Below are positions 1-11,400 of a DNA stretch of 64,000 nt, piece after piece. Made by a program: the position numbers and the translations under genes. Source of the DNA: Euptelea pleiosperma (Eukaryota; Streptophyta; Magnoliopsida; Ranunculales; Eupteleaceae); assembly GCA_035048495.1 (NCBI GenBank), contig CM068548.1, forward strand, positions 9,599,464-9,663,463. The letters are read 5' to 3'. Below the pieces are notes generated by a model. It did not search any database and had not been told where the DNA came from. It saw only the letters and a program-made list of their open reading frames with translations. Position 1 is the first letter of the stretch; each line of letters opens with the position of its first letter.

Positions 1-63
1 TGAAGCATTATTTTCCAATTTTCCATGCCATGTTGAACTAACTTGCTTGTCGAACTTGTACAG

Positions 64-3000
64 GGATCAGGACACTTTACGTGTAAACCAGTCACTTAGA
101 ATTCTTTCAAATTTAGTTGCATCTGGTGCTCTTCATTCTGCTGTGGTACTTGATGATATGATACATGAACTTCTTGGGTTCACTGCTGTTGTAGTTGGCA
201 TGAAATCATCTGATGGTAATGATTTCATCGCAAAGGTATTACACTATAGGCCTTCATATTGCAGTTTTTGTATTTGGTTCATGAAAATGATTTACTAGCA
301 AAGGTATTACACTATAGGCCTTCACATTGCAGTTTCTGTATTTGATTCTACCCTATTACCATACATATGAGATCCTTTTATAACATCTTCATGGCTTACC
401 TTCTTTTGCATTAATGTTTGGAGTTTCAATGGAGATGAGTCCCTGAGGCCATATATGGCAGTTGTCACTCCTATTCATGCTTGTATACATGTTTGATGCT
501 TCTCATGTGTGATACGGTTGTAAATCCTGGAATATGCAGAGTCTCTCTATTTTGAAGAAGTTAGTGGATAATAATGGGAGTGGTATTCGGAATTCGTATA
601 TCCAGCACTGGGCTACACTAGTGCAACTGTATTCACAGGTTATATTCTTGCTATGGCATTGATTGATCTGCAGTAACAATCCCTAGTTTCTGTCTCTGTC
701 AGAATTCTTATGTTGTTGAATCCGTAGGTTGTGAGCTATAATGAAGATGCAACTGGAAGAGTTCTCTATGAGTCAACTGCGTGCATTGCGGTAATGTTAT
801 CTCGAGTTGGACAGGGTCTTAAAACAACTACATCAGCTACAATTCCCGAGGTGGTTTCTGTTCCTTCATCAGTAGATGAAACTTCGAAACAGATTTTGGA
901 TCATGCTACAACATCTGGACTGGTGGATATATTGTCTCTGTGCTTAGCTGCTTCAGGCTCAAGTCTCATGTCAGGCTCTTCAAATATGTTGCGTGCTGCT
1001 TGCGAAGCATGCAAGGCTATCTGGTCATTAATAAATGCATTGGAAATTCTGTCCATAAAAGAGCATGCTTATTTGTTTCCATTGCACTCTTGGCGGAGTC
1101 ATTCTTTACTTCGACTTGACATCAGGGAGCGTGACCAAGGCTCGGTGCTTGGGACAGAATCAACAAAAATTGTTGATGCAGTGACAAAAGCATTCCTGAA
1201 ATCAAAATCCATGCAGGTTGCCATTTACTATTGCCTTCACCAACGTATGGAGTCTGCCTTGTCTGCTGGTCTTCAGGTGTTATATTCTCTCTTGTCAACA
1301 TTTATGCATTAATTTTTACTGATTAAAATTGTGAATCCTTGTTGGGCTCATATGTTACATGTGTTTATAGCATTTTATTTGTTTTGACAGTCAAAAGTGT
1401 TCCATATTATTAGGCTATTCATGCTTGTCTGTGGAAGCATTGATTTTATAAATACGCCTATACAAAAGAATTTGGTTTTAATGCATGAACGTTTTTTTTC
1501 CTTTTTTTCCTTTTAAATCATGGGTTCAATATTCACTGTGGGGCACATGTTTAGCAGCTTTAGCTTTCAAAAATATATTTAAGAACCCTCATTTTACATG
1601 TCCAAAACATTTAAAGAGTCCTTCACTTCGTATTACACCTCTCCTCCTCTGTAGACTCCGTACAGTAATTGTGGTTCTTTGTTTTAGTTTTGAAATGCAT
1701 TGAGAAGATTTTTGTGACAGTAAATATGAAAGTGCCCTTTACATTTGTTATTTAACTTTATTTTTCGGAAGATTCGAAGAGTAACTGAAGATCCAGTGCT
1801 TCCAAGAATTGTTCAAGTAGTCTCTGTATCATTTGGTTCTCATCTTGATTGCACAATTTTCCGCTTCATATTTTTGTAAAGTCAGATGTACTTTTCTTCA
1901 CTGTTTCAGCTCATGTTGAGGTGCTGCCAGCATAGCGGCTTTGTCTCTGCTGTGCTTTGTGGCCTGCCAAATTCCCTACCTGTTACAACTGTCATTAGTG
2001 GAGGAGGGGATGGTACAATAATTTCAGATGTATTCTCTATATTATCTCTGTGTGCTTCGTCTTCAAACAAAGAGCCACTGATAGGAGAGGCAGGTAACCA
2101 AAAATGCAAAATATCCAATCCACATGCCCTGGTTCTGCATTCATGCCTCACCCTTGCCAGTATTGCACAAAGTCTGAAGTTGGCTGGAAGAGTTTCTGCA
2201 TCGTTCATGCTTACGACTTCTCCGAAAAAGCAGCTTGCCCGACTTTCGGTTCTTGCCCATCACTCTTCTTCTAATGATACAGTGACAACATCCTTACAAC
2301 CACACTGTGCATCGGCCATGCTGGCTCTTGCATCTGTTCTATCCCTAGAAAGCGGAGGTCCTGGTGAATCCACCATCTCTGAAATTGCAGTGCCTCTGAT
2401 CCCTCCAACTGCCACACTATGTGGCTTCCTCAGTATCTCATCAGCAGACAGAAATGAAGTGATTGCCAACCAGAATGGTATGCTCTCATACTGGCATGGC
2501 CTTAGGGATGGCTGTGCTGGCTTGTTGGAAACCAGACTAAAGTGGGGGGGACCATTAGCTGTTCAGCAGGCGTGTGCAAATGGCATCCCTCAGCTCCTTA
2601 TTTGTTTGCTAGCTGACAACCTTCAGAATGCTCAAGGAATAGATGGCACAAAGGATCAAGTTGGTTTATCACCTAAAGGTGTTGTATGGACAGTTTCTTC
2701 AATATGTCATTGTCTATCCAGTGGAGCTTTAGCTTTCCGTGAGATCTTGGTCAGGAGCGAACATGTTAAGCTCATCTCTGGCTTGGTATCTGAAGTGCAC
2801 CTCAAGATATTGAAATACTGGAACGGGCCTGGTGGTGGGAATGATGGGGTCAGAGATCTAATCAATGCAGTGATTGATCTCTTAGCATTTCCTTTCGTCG
2901 CAGTGCAGAATGTTCCTGGCTTGCCATTAGCCACTGCATCTGTTAACAGTGGTTTCCTTCTCAACATAGGTTCACCTGGGGGAAGAGTAGGCATGGAGGA

Positions 3001-5229
3001 CAAGGACATGGTGAAAGTGATTGAGGCAAACATGCCTAAGTATATTCAAATCCTTCTGGAGGTTGGATCTTCAATCCTTGGGGTATTTGGCCACTTTGCT
3101 GCTGGCAGTTTCTGATACAATTAATTAATTTTTGCAGGTAGCAGTGCCTGGTTGTATTCTTAGGTGCTTGGAGCATGTGGAGCTAAAAGATTTTGGAAGG
3201 CCTGTAGCTTTTCTTGCCAAAATGATAGGCCATCGATCCCTCGCTGTTCAACTTCTGGGAAAGGGTCTGTTGGATCCAAGCAGAGTAAGAAAGCTGCTCG
3301 ATGGTTCAAGCCCACGGGAGGTTGTGCTGGACGTTCTGATGATAATTTCTGATCTAGCTCGGATGGATAAGGTCAGGAACCTATTCCATTTACTCTCTTC
3401 CTACATGCTGGAAAGTGTTTGTCACCAAATTTGAAATATGCTTGTTTGCAGATTTTCTATGAACACCTTAACAGGGCTGATTTGTTGGAGTTCTTGAAGG
3501 GCTTCCTTATTCATGAAGATCCGAATGTACGTGCAAAGGCTTGCAGTGCTATAGGAAACATGTGTCGACATGGTCCATATTTTTATAGTTCACTGGTAAG
3601 TATGGACTATGATGTGTTCTAAATTGGGAGACAATATTCTTAACCAGATGAAGTTGTTTGCATCGTTTTGTTATGCTGAGATGTGACCTTCGTTGTACCT
3701 TTCATCATAATAACTTTTAATTTAATTTCTCAGGCAACGCACCATATCATCAGTCTCCTCATTGATCGATGTGCTGATCCAGACAAACGAACCAGAAAAT
3801 TTGCTTGTTTTGCTGTAAGATCTTTTCCCAGTTAATATAATTTTATGGAAAGACCTCTCATATCTGGCGTTTAGGTGTTATTATTTTATCATAACACCAG
3901 GACTATGACATCATAGTCCATATTATTTGCTTGAGTTTATGATTCAGCATTTACTTGTTCCACACATCTTCCAGCTTAGTTGCTGCTGAGTGCAGGAACC
4001 CATGATCTTGAAAGCACATAATTTTAGCCTATGACAAATGCTGCTGATCTGACATTCTCCTCTCTCTAGATTGGCAATGCTGCCTACCACACAGAATTGT
4101 TGTACGAGGAGCTCAGGAGATCCATACCTCTACTTACTAAGCTGCTGCTTTCTGCGGAGGAAGACAAGACCAAAGCAAATGCCGCTGGTGCACTCAGTAA
4201 TCTTGTCCGCAATTCCAACAGGCTCTGTGAAGATATTGTCTCTAAAGGTGCCATGCAGGTCTGTCAAAACATGCAGTTTCTGTTTTTCATGTGTTAGGTT
4301 CACATGTTAGTGCAATTAACTTGTTTATTAGACTACTAGAAGGTGAGTTTAATCACTACTACCATGCTAGTCTGCTTAACTTGTTTATCAGAACGCACTA
4401 GGAGATACGTTCAGGTAACATTACCAAGTGTTGCAAATGTTAATGTCCTTGCTTCATGTAGAACAGCTATAAATATATCTCTTGGAGGAACTGGGTATGA
4501 GATAAAGGAAAATATAAAGTCTGCAACCAATGTACTCCTAAAAGTGCTCCACCATCCTTGTTATCTAATCTGAGGGCCTGGTGCACAAGCTGGGTAGTAG
4601 TGGGATTGACCAAGCAATGTGTCCTATCTATATCTCTAATGCCAACAACTGACCCAATTGATTGCTGTACCTGTCCAATCAATGAGATAATTGTAGATGA
4701 TTGGGAAAAAAGGAAAACATTTGACACTATAGAAATATAATGGGTGATTACCTGATGGGGTCTATTTCTGCCATAGAAAACCTCCTAGATGTAACCCCAT
4801 CAAATGCTGGATCCATCTTTCCTTGCAGTGCAATATGTGGCAGGCATGTATGAGGACGTTCTGCCGTCATTCCCTACTTCTTATGTACCTTTACATGTTT
4901 GCATAAGATATTAAATACCTTAAATTTTCCTTTACTTTAAAGTCGTGTGCAGTGCTCAATTCCACTTTGCCCTCTCTATGCAGGCTTTACTAAAGCTGGT
5001 CGCAGACTGTTCCACTGTAGCTTTGAGCCCGAGTAGAAGGGATGCAGTAAACGAGTCACCTCTAAAGATTGCTCTATTCTCCTTGGCAAAAATGTGTGCC
5101 CACCCCCCTTGCAGACAATTCCTCCGCTTGTCTGAGCTGTTCCCCATGATTGGACGCCTTAGACAATCCCCAGATGCAACCGTTGCCAATTATGCTTCTG
5201 CCATTATCAGCAAAGTCGCTGAAAACTGA
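64..5229 (+). CDS. TIO: FUSED/TWO-IN-ONE kinase, C-terminal ARM-repeat part (5' partial)
   Basis: Plant FUSED kinases (TIO) act in cytokinesis: they sit at the phragmoplast midline and bind class-12 kinesins (family knowledge). The N-terminal kinase domain lies upstream of the window. Exons by reading frame and GT-AG junctions: 64-235, 540-638, 728-1276, a probable 45-nt exon 1772-1816, 1910-3061, 3138-3371, 3452-3595, 3734-3814, 4070-4258 and 4984-5229 (stop TGA). All junctions after the first are phase 0. About 954-969 aa are encoded here; the Arabidopsis protein is about 1,320 aa from memory. Diagnostic segments include DPNVRAKACSAIGNMCRHG, RTRKFACFAIGNAAYH and KTKANAAGALSNLVRNSN, which are armadillo/HEAT-like helices. 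The C-terminus ends AIISKVAEN. The first intron here carries a 68-bp tandem duplication that copies the 5' splice site. Identification is by recalled similarity. Confidence 0.93.
229..350 (+). repeat. 68-bp tandem duplication spanning a 5' splice site
   Basis: Bases 229-282 recur at 297-350 with few mismatches. Each copy contains the exon end and donor context GCAAAG/GTATTACAC followed by a TTGCAG acceptor-like motif. The copy therefore provides a second potential donor 68 bp downstream of the one the reading frame supports. Confidence 0.8.
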
Positions 5230-6840
5230 AGCCTGTTAACATATAGTTGGTACCATTCATGCGCGCAACTCAACAGTCTAGATTGTTTTGTAAATTCTGT
5301 ATTTATATATGTAGAAAACTTTGGCACAAAAGAATTGTTTATCTGCTAAACTTGTAATTCCTCTAGTGAAAAAGGTATTGCACTTCCTCCTTTGTTTTCC
5401 ATTTAACAAATTGATCATCAATCTGTCAACAGGATGCATAGGGTCACTGTTGGGCTCCAAGTGCTCTTTTAAGATCAATGTTAAACCTGAACCGGTTGAC
5501 AGGACTAGATTGTTTGCCAGTTCAAATTTGGTCAAACAAGTAAACCATCTGTTTCCTTCTAGTCTTTTAGCAAAATGACAAACACAAAATTCCTACTCAA
5601 TGCCGATGTGGACTGTTTTAGTGGGTGATTCACCTATTCAACTGACTGATCTGGTCGCGGTTTGAAAACACTGTTAAAATGGTCTACCATTCTTTGGGAA
5701 GTGTCCCCACTTGAGATTTTTATGTCAGAACCAACTTGGGGCGAGCCTAACCATTGAATTTATAGAAGATATTTTTGTCCTATAATTAAGTTTTTGACTT
5801 TTGAAAGAGTAAGATCAGGTGGTGTAGTGCTATCTCAATCTTAAAAATGAGATTGATAAAGTGGGAAAATGTTATATTTAGCACGGGGAGCTCCAATGTT
5901 GTGTTTCAAAAATAAATGCCATCTATTCTCAACCAACCACCATTCTTCCTAATGAAACTTGTTGGAATTCTTCATGATTATATTCTAATGAGATTGGATA
6001 GAAGATTGTGTTCGTAAAGTTTGATCGTTAGTATTGTCGATGTAAGTTTGGAATACTTAGTTAAAAAAATTAATATGTTTGTGAGTTACCGACAATCGAA
6101 TTTTGAGCGATGTTGAACCAAATGTTGCAGATTGTTACATCTTGTGCTACGACGAATAACTTTTTTCGTCTTGTTGATTGTTGAGTGTCTTTCATTAAAA
6201 AAAAAGAGTATTGAGAGGAGTTTTATAACTGTGATAGCACAAGTGAAAAGTATATATATATATATTTTCTGTTGAGGATAAAATGGTCAAAAACCCAATA
6301 AAACCGTAACATGAGCAAAATAGCAAACTCGAATAAAACCATTTTATATAACCTATTGGGAGATGCAGGATGCTTTTGAATGGCAAAATGGTAAAAAGAA
6401 TCCCAAAAGATGTCACTTTAAAATATACTAAATTTAGTGCATTTTTTGTTACTGAATATAGCATACCCAATGTTTGGTAGCCCTTGGTGTTGGAGCTCCA
6501 TTTTTTAGTGGTAGCATTAGTTGAACCCATGTTTTCTTAAAGTGCACCCACCTTTTCAGGACAAATGTATCCCTAAATTTACAATATGAACACGTGGCAC
6601 ACCATTAAGGAGTAAGGGCCCACCATTCAATAGGGTCCATCTACTTCCAATTGAACATAATTATGACCATAGTCACCATACGATATGCACAAGTGTTTAT
6701 GGACCAACTGCAGTTTTTCTGTACCCAATAGATTGTTGCCATCATGCAAGTACATATGTTGATCATAAATCTTTTGGGTGGCGTCGTTTGCATGCACGAT
6801 TGGTCCTCTGATGTTTTGATGTACGGTGACTACCACCCGT
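5230..6840. other. intergenic spacer after TIO
   Basis: AT-rich sequence downstream of the TIO stop codon. It should include the TIO 3' UTR, but I could not fix a poly(A) site. No conserved protein and no clear repeat boundary is visible. Open frames here are short and lack recognisable motifs. Confidence 0.6.
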
Positions 6841-6844
6841 AATC

Positions 6845-7437
6845 TCGTTCCCAACTAACTAGATTTGCCCATTTAAATACAGTATCCTTGAATAAAATGC
6901 CTTTTCCTTCCTCATACATCTTAACCCAGTAGTACACCAAAGCTTTAATCTCCACCATAAGCTGCTCCTCTAAGGCTTTTATCTTAAAATACTCTATTAT
7001 TCCTCTCCCTCCACAGACCCCAAATAACCGCGAGTCAATGCCCACGTTCTTTTTCCTAAACGACCAAGATTCTTTCCTTTCCAAGCTGAAGATAATTCTT
7101 TAATCGTTTTGGGAACTACCCAAACCACCCCAAACTCCTTGAAAAACTAAAAAACCTTGTCCATATCATCCACGCGCTTCTACAATGTAAGAGCAAATGA
7201 TCTACTGATTCCCCGCTGTATAAACAAAGTGGACAATGATCCACAACTCTCAACCCTCTCTTCCAAAGAAAATCCATTGTTTGCAATCTTCCCCGACCCG
7301 CACACCATGATAAAAATTGCACTTTGGACGGAGCTTTGTTACCCCATATGCTTTTTGCCGGAAAATCCTCTAATTCATCTCTTTCCAATGCCTGACAATT
7401 TTTTGTCTTATAAAATGAATTTTCATGTTCAAAACTA
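6845..7437 (-). mobile_element. L1-type LINE 3' fragment (zinc-binding reverse transcriptase tail)
   Basis: Read on the minus strand, the sequence gives the zf-RVT domain that follows reverse transcriptase in plant L1 elements. Visible motifs are FPAKSIWGNKAPSKVQFLSW, the Cys/His cluster HCPLCLYSGESVDHLLLHC, and a later WVKMYEEGKG segment typical of the C-terminus. It is broken by at least one frameshift and has no RT core or endonuclease. It is a 5'-truncated relic. No poly(A) tail or target duplication was identified. Confidence 0.8.
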
Positions 7438-7560
7438 AATAATGTGGAAATAATTCGGAAAAGTTCTTGAATTATCATGTTAAAAAATGTGCGAATTATT
7501 CCATACCTTTGAATATGACGTTGTTCGGTTCGTTTGTTTAGATAATTCACACGGTTCGCG
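7428..7560. repeat. AT-rich ATTCGG-type dispersed repeat
   Basis: The stretch with AAACTAAATAATGTGGAAAT and TTCGGAAAAGTTC is nearly the same as 23930-24000. Similar ATTCG-rich sequence forms the insertion at 52214-53010. It abuts the 5' end of the LINE fragment. The family is unrecognised. Confidence 0.55.
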
Positions 7561-7877
7561 TATTCACGCAGCATCGCACCCAATGTTTTTAAAATATTTG
7601 CGTCTCGCCCAAGGTCATTACAGCCATTTAAAAATAATGGGATGTTCATCTGGAGACTGTTAATGATGTTGACTATGGTCACATGGTGAGACACAAATAT
7701 TTTGAAAACATTGGCTGAGATGCATCGATAAAGTAAGGGGGTAAAGCAAAAAAGCCCAAAATAAAATAAAAGGAAAGAATGAAAACAAGGATATTTTAGG
7801 GATAGTCCATTTTTGCTCACTAACATCTTAGATCACGTTATGAGCCATCTGGTACAATTTTAGTGGTCATATGGATC

Positions 7878-8265
7878 AAGGTTTTGGAAGGGACCGTTAT
7901 AACGGTCTGGGGGTGTTACTGTTTTTTCTGTTATAACGAAAAAAAAAACAAACGGGGCAAAAACAGAAAAAAGAAAATAAATGAAAATAACGGAAAAGCC
8001 GGAAAAAAGGGCGCTGAAATTCAAATTTTGAATTTTCAATAACGGAAAATAATGGAATTTAACGGGAAAAATGGCCATTTTTTTTCTAGAAAATAACGGT
8101 CCCTATTGTCGTTATAATGGAAAATTAAAGGAAAAAATGGCTGTTATTTTCGTTATAAGGGCGTTATTTTTCTGGGCGTTTTAACTGGTCGTAACGTAAC
8201 GGGGTAGGTCCGAATCCGTTATAACGGCCGTTATTTTCGTTGTAACGGCCGATTTTTAAACCTAG
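7878..8265. mobile_element. palindromic AACGG-rich hAT-type MITE, copy 1 (DHS promoter)
   Basis: A 388-bp element with ends AAGGTTTT...TTTTTAAACCTAG. It is flanked by perfect 8-bp duplications TATGGATC at 7870-7877 and 8266-8273, the size expected for hAT elements. Both arms hold CCGTTATAACGG palindromes and GGGG(T/C)GTTAC blocks. The middle has a TTCAAATTTTGAATTTT palindrome. No transposase. It ends 166 bp upstream of the deoxyhypusine synthase start codon. Confidence 0.88.
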
Positions 8266-8273
8266 TATGGATC

Positions 8274-8430
8274 TTTGGCCAATCCTTACATGGATTGGTG
8301 ACAGACTGACGTTGCACTGACTCTTAAAGTAGTGCTGCATCAGCGAATCAATAAAACCAAAATAAGCCAAGAGCCCAAGACATCCTTCCCACCCTACTCC
8401 CAAGAGCATTTGTGTTGGGAGAGACGAGAC
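8274..8430 (+). promoter_or_regulatory. probable DHS promoter-proximal region / 5' UTR
   Basis: Between the MITE target duplication and the ATG. A CCAAT motif lies at 8279-8283, but I see no convincing TATA box. The short distance means transcription starts either in this 157-bp stretch or inside the MITE. The assignment is inferred from position. Confidence 0.4.
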
Positions 8431-11400
8431 ATGGGGGAAGCTACGGAAGAACAGTTTATGGCGTCCGTAGACTCCGTACGCTCCATAGTGTTCAAAGAGT
8501 CTGAAACCCTAGAAGGAAAATGTGGGAAGATCGAGGGTTACGATTTCAATCGAGGAGTGGACTACTCTGAGCTTCTCAAATCCATGGTCTCCACTGGGTT
8601 TCAGGCTTCCAATCTTGGAGACGCCATCCAAGTCGTCAATCAGATGGTGAGCATCAACTCCAATTTCCATTTTTTCGCTGATTCTTAAGGATTTTTAAGC
8701 CTTTTTTTTTGTTGTTCGATTCTGTTTTCTCTCTCTAATTTTTTGTATTTAATTGGGTTGAAGCTAGATTGGAGGCTTGCCGATGAGGCTCCGACGGAAG
8801 ATTGTAGTGAGGAGGAGAAAGATCCGGGCTTTAGAGAGTCGGTGAAATGCAAAGTATTCCTGGGTTTTACTTCGAATCTCATTTCATCGGGTGTTCGAGA
8901 GACGGTTCGATATCTCGTTGAGCATCATATGGTGAGTGAGGCAACTGTATATAAATTTTCGCCCGTTCCGATATGGCATAAGGGAGTGAAGAAAATTTAA
9001 TTGAGCTCCGTTCTCTCTCAATTTAATTTTTTTTTTTGTTGTTATTTTCTTCAGCTTTTATATGGTTTTAATGGAGCTTTATGAGATTAGAGATTTGAAT
9101 TAAGCTATTATGTTTAAAATTACATGGTACAAGAGTTAGAATTAACCGAAACATGGAGATATACGTCTCCCAATTGAATGTATGGACAGCACTGAAACTG
9201 AAAAGATTAGCTTTAGATTCAAAAGGAAAGTGTGGCAGAAGACTAGAAGTAGGTTTCAATCGGCTCAACTCTAGATACCCAAAAGGAAAGGTGATTGATT
9301 AGAGAGCAATCAAAGTAAAGAGAGCAATGGGGCTGCACTTTGATTAGAAAGTTGTAGTTTCAACTCTCACTTACCTAAACACAACAAACTTGCACAATAA
9401 GTCTTACCACTTTCTATTTTGTTGTTTGGTTCTTGTCAAATCCCAATTAAGTTAAACTAAACTAGAATTCAACGAGAAAAGCAACTAACTACCAAACCAC
9501 CTTAGGCTTTACTTGAACAATGGGTTTTTTTATTACTCTATTTTGCTCACCGACTTGATTTTCTCTCTATTGCTCGTCTCTTGCATTTATATTAGGATTA
9601 GTTTTCTGAGTATGACCTTAGACTCTTTGCAAATCAACTGTTAACATCAGGTCTTCATAAAGATTATTGTGGTGCATAATTTTGCACTTAAGGTCTATAC
9701 ACGTGGTAGTAGGAGGCATGCTACTTTTGTACATGTACGAGTCTATCAGTAGGGTTTATTAGGGATGGTGGAGCTCTGGTCATCATGACAGCTACCAACA
9801 GCTCCACTAGGTTGACGAACAGCTTTGCATAAGGATATGCATGGTCCACAGATAGGCAGATATTTCGAGATCTCAGGGAGACCCTATCCATGAGCTGTAA
9901 GTGGTACTAAGATACTGAGTCATAAATTTATAAGTAGTACAACACGAGTTTTTGCAATTTTTTGTACTAAAAAGGCTAAACTCTGAGAAATTTGCCGAAT
10001 ATATAATAAGACAAACATGGTAAACCACTAATTTTTTAAGGATATGATTTTTGTGACTCAGTATCTTAGTACTTGCTTACAAAAAGAACCTCAATACTTT
10101 AGATACTTGCGTCAATATGAGAAAAACGAATCTTGCTTAGGTTGCTCTAAATAGTTGTTTTTATGATATGATAAGGTATAAGTGTTTTATCATGCTTGTT
10201 TTATCATATCCTTAAAAATCAGTGTATTTTACTGACGTTTTGGCAAAAATTCTCTAAATTGAATTGAACTTCCCTCAATTAATACAGAATTTTAACTGAC
10301 TGAAGTTTAAGGCGAAGTCGAAGTTTAGAACCTTGAGGGTAAATTATGGAAGATTAGGCATACAAGGTTCACCGTAGGTTCCGTAGTGTCAAAATTTATT
10401 ATGCTCTTGTTTATTTAAGTTCGTTGGTAGGTGTCCAGAAATGTCCCCTACACTAATTGTGTTAAAAGTATCTATATAACAAAACATAGTGGTTGTCTCC
10501 CCACTTATACTCCCTCTTTTAGGCTTCAACAAAGAAGGGCCAAGATCTTATCCAAATGGAGAGTGGATCTCAGCCACTCACACCCAATTTTGGCAAACGC
10601 TTTGTCGGGGAGTGTCGTGGGCACATGCCACCCACTAGTAAATGTACAAGTGTCGGATAGTTCTACGTGACATGATAGTAAGGTTCTCCCTAAGATGTTG
10701 TAATTTTGTACACACATGATAAAAGTCCATTTTAGAAAGTCAAATTTACTCTGAAAAAGTGAATACCCCTGATACCCTTGAATAAAAGTTTAGGGTATTA
10801 CAGTTTCCTTATCACACCAGACAACACGATGCTTGAGAAATCCTTTAGATTAGGATTCCAAGCATAAAAAAATGAGGTTAAATATGAGGCAATGATAGCA
10901 GGATTGTTGATGGCCAGGGAGCATGACATCGATGCCTTGGATGTTTATAGTGACTCTTAGCTCATTGTGAGTTAGATCGGAGGTGATTATGAGGCTAGGG
11001 ACTAGCGCATCGCAGTGTACTTAGGCCTAATCCAAAAGTTGATGAAGCAATTCAAATAGTTCCGAGTATTCTAGCTTCCTCGATATGACAATAGGCATGC
11101 TGATGTTTTGGTATACATGGCCTCAATGCTGGGGACTAGTGATGCTTGGATAATTCCAGTTGAATACTGGGAGCAACCTAGTACTAATCTATAGAACCAC
11201 GTAGTTGCTCTGTTACAGGACCATGAGCCGAGCTTGATGGATGGCATTAAGTAGTTCCTACAATATGGATCCTTGCAAGCAGACAAGAAGTAAGCACGAA
11301 AGCTGAAGTTCAAATTAGTTCGATACTTGCTGCTTGATGTTGTTTTGCACTGTAGATCTTTTTGAAGGGCCTCACCTGAGGTGCCTGTGACCAAACGAAG

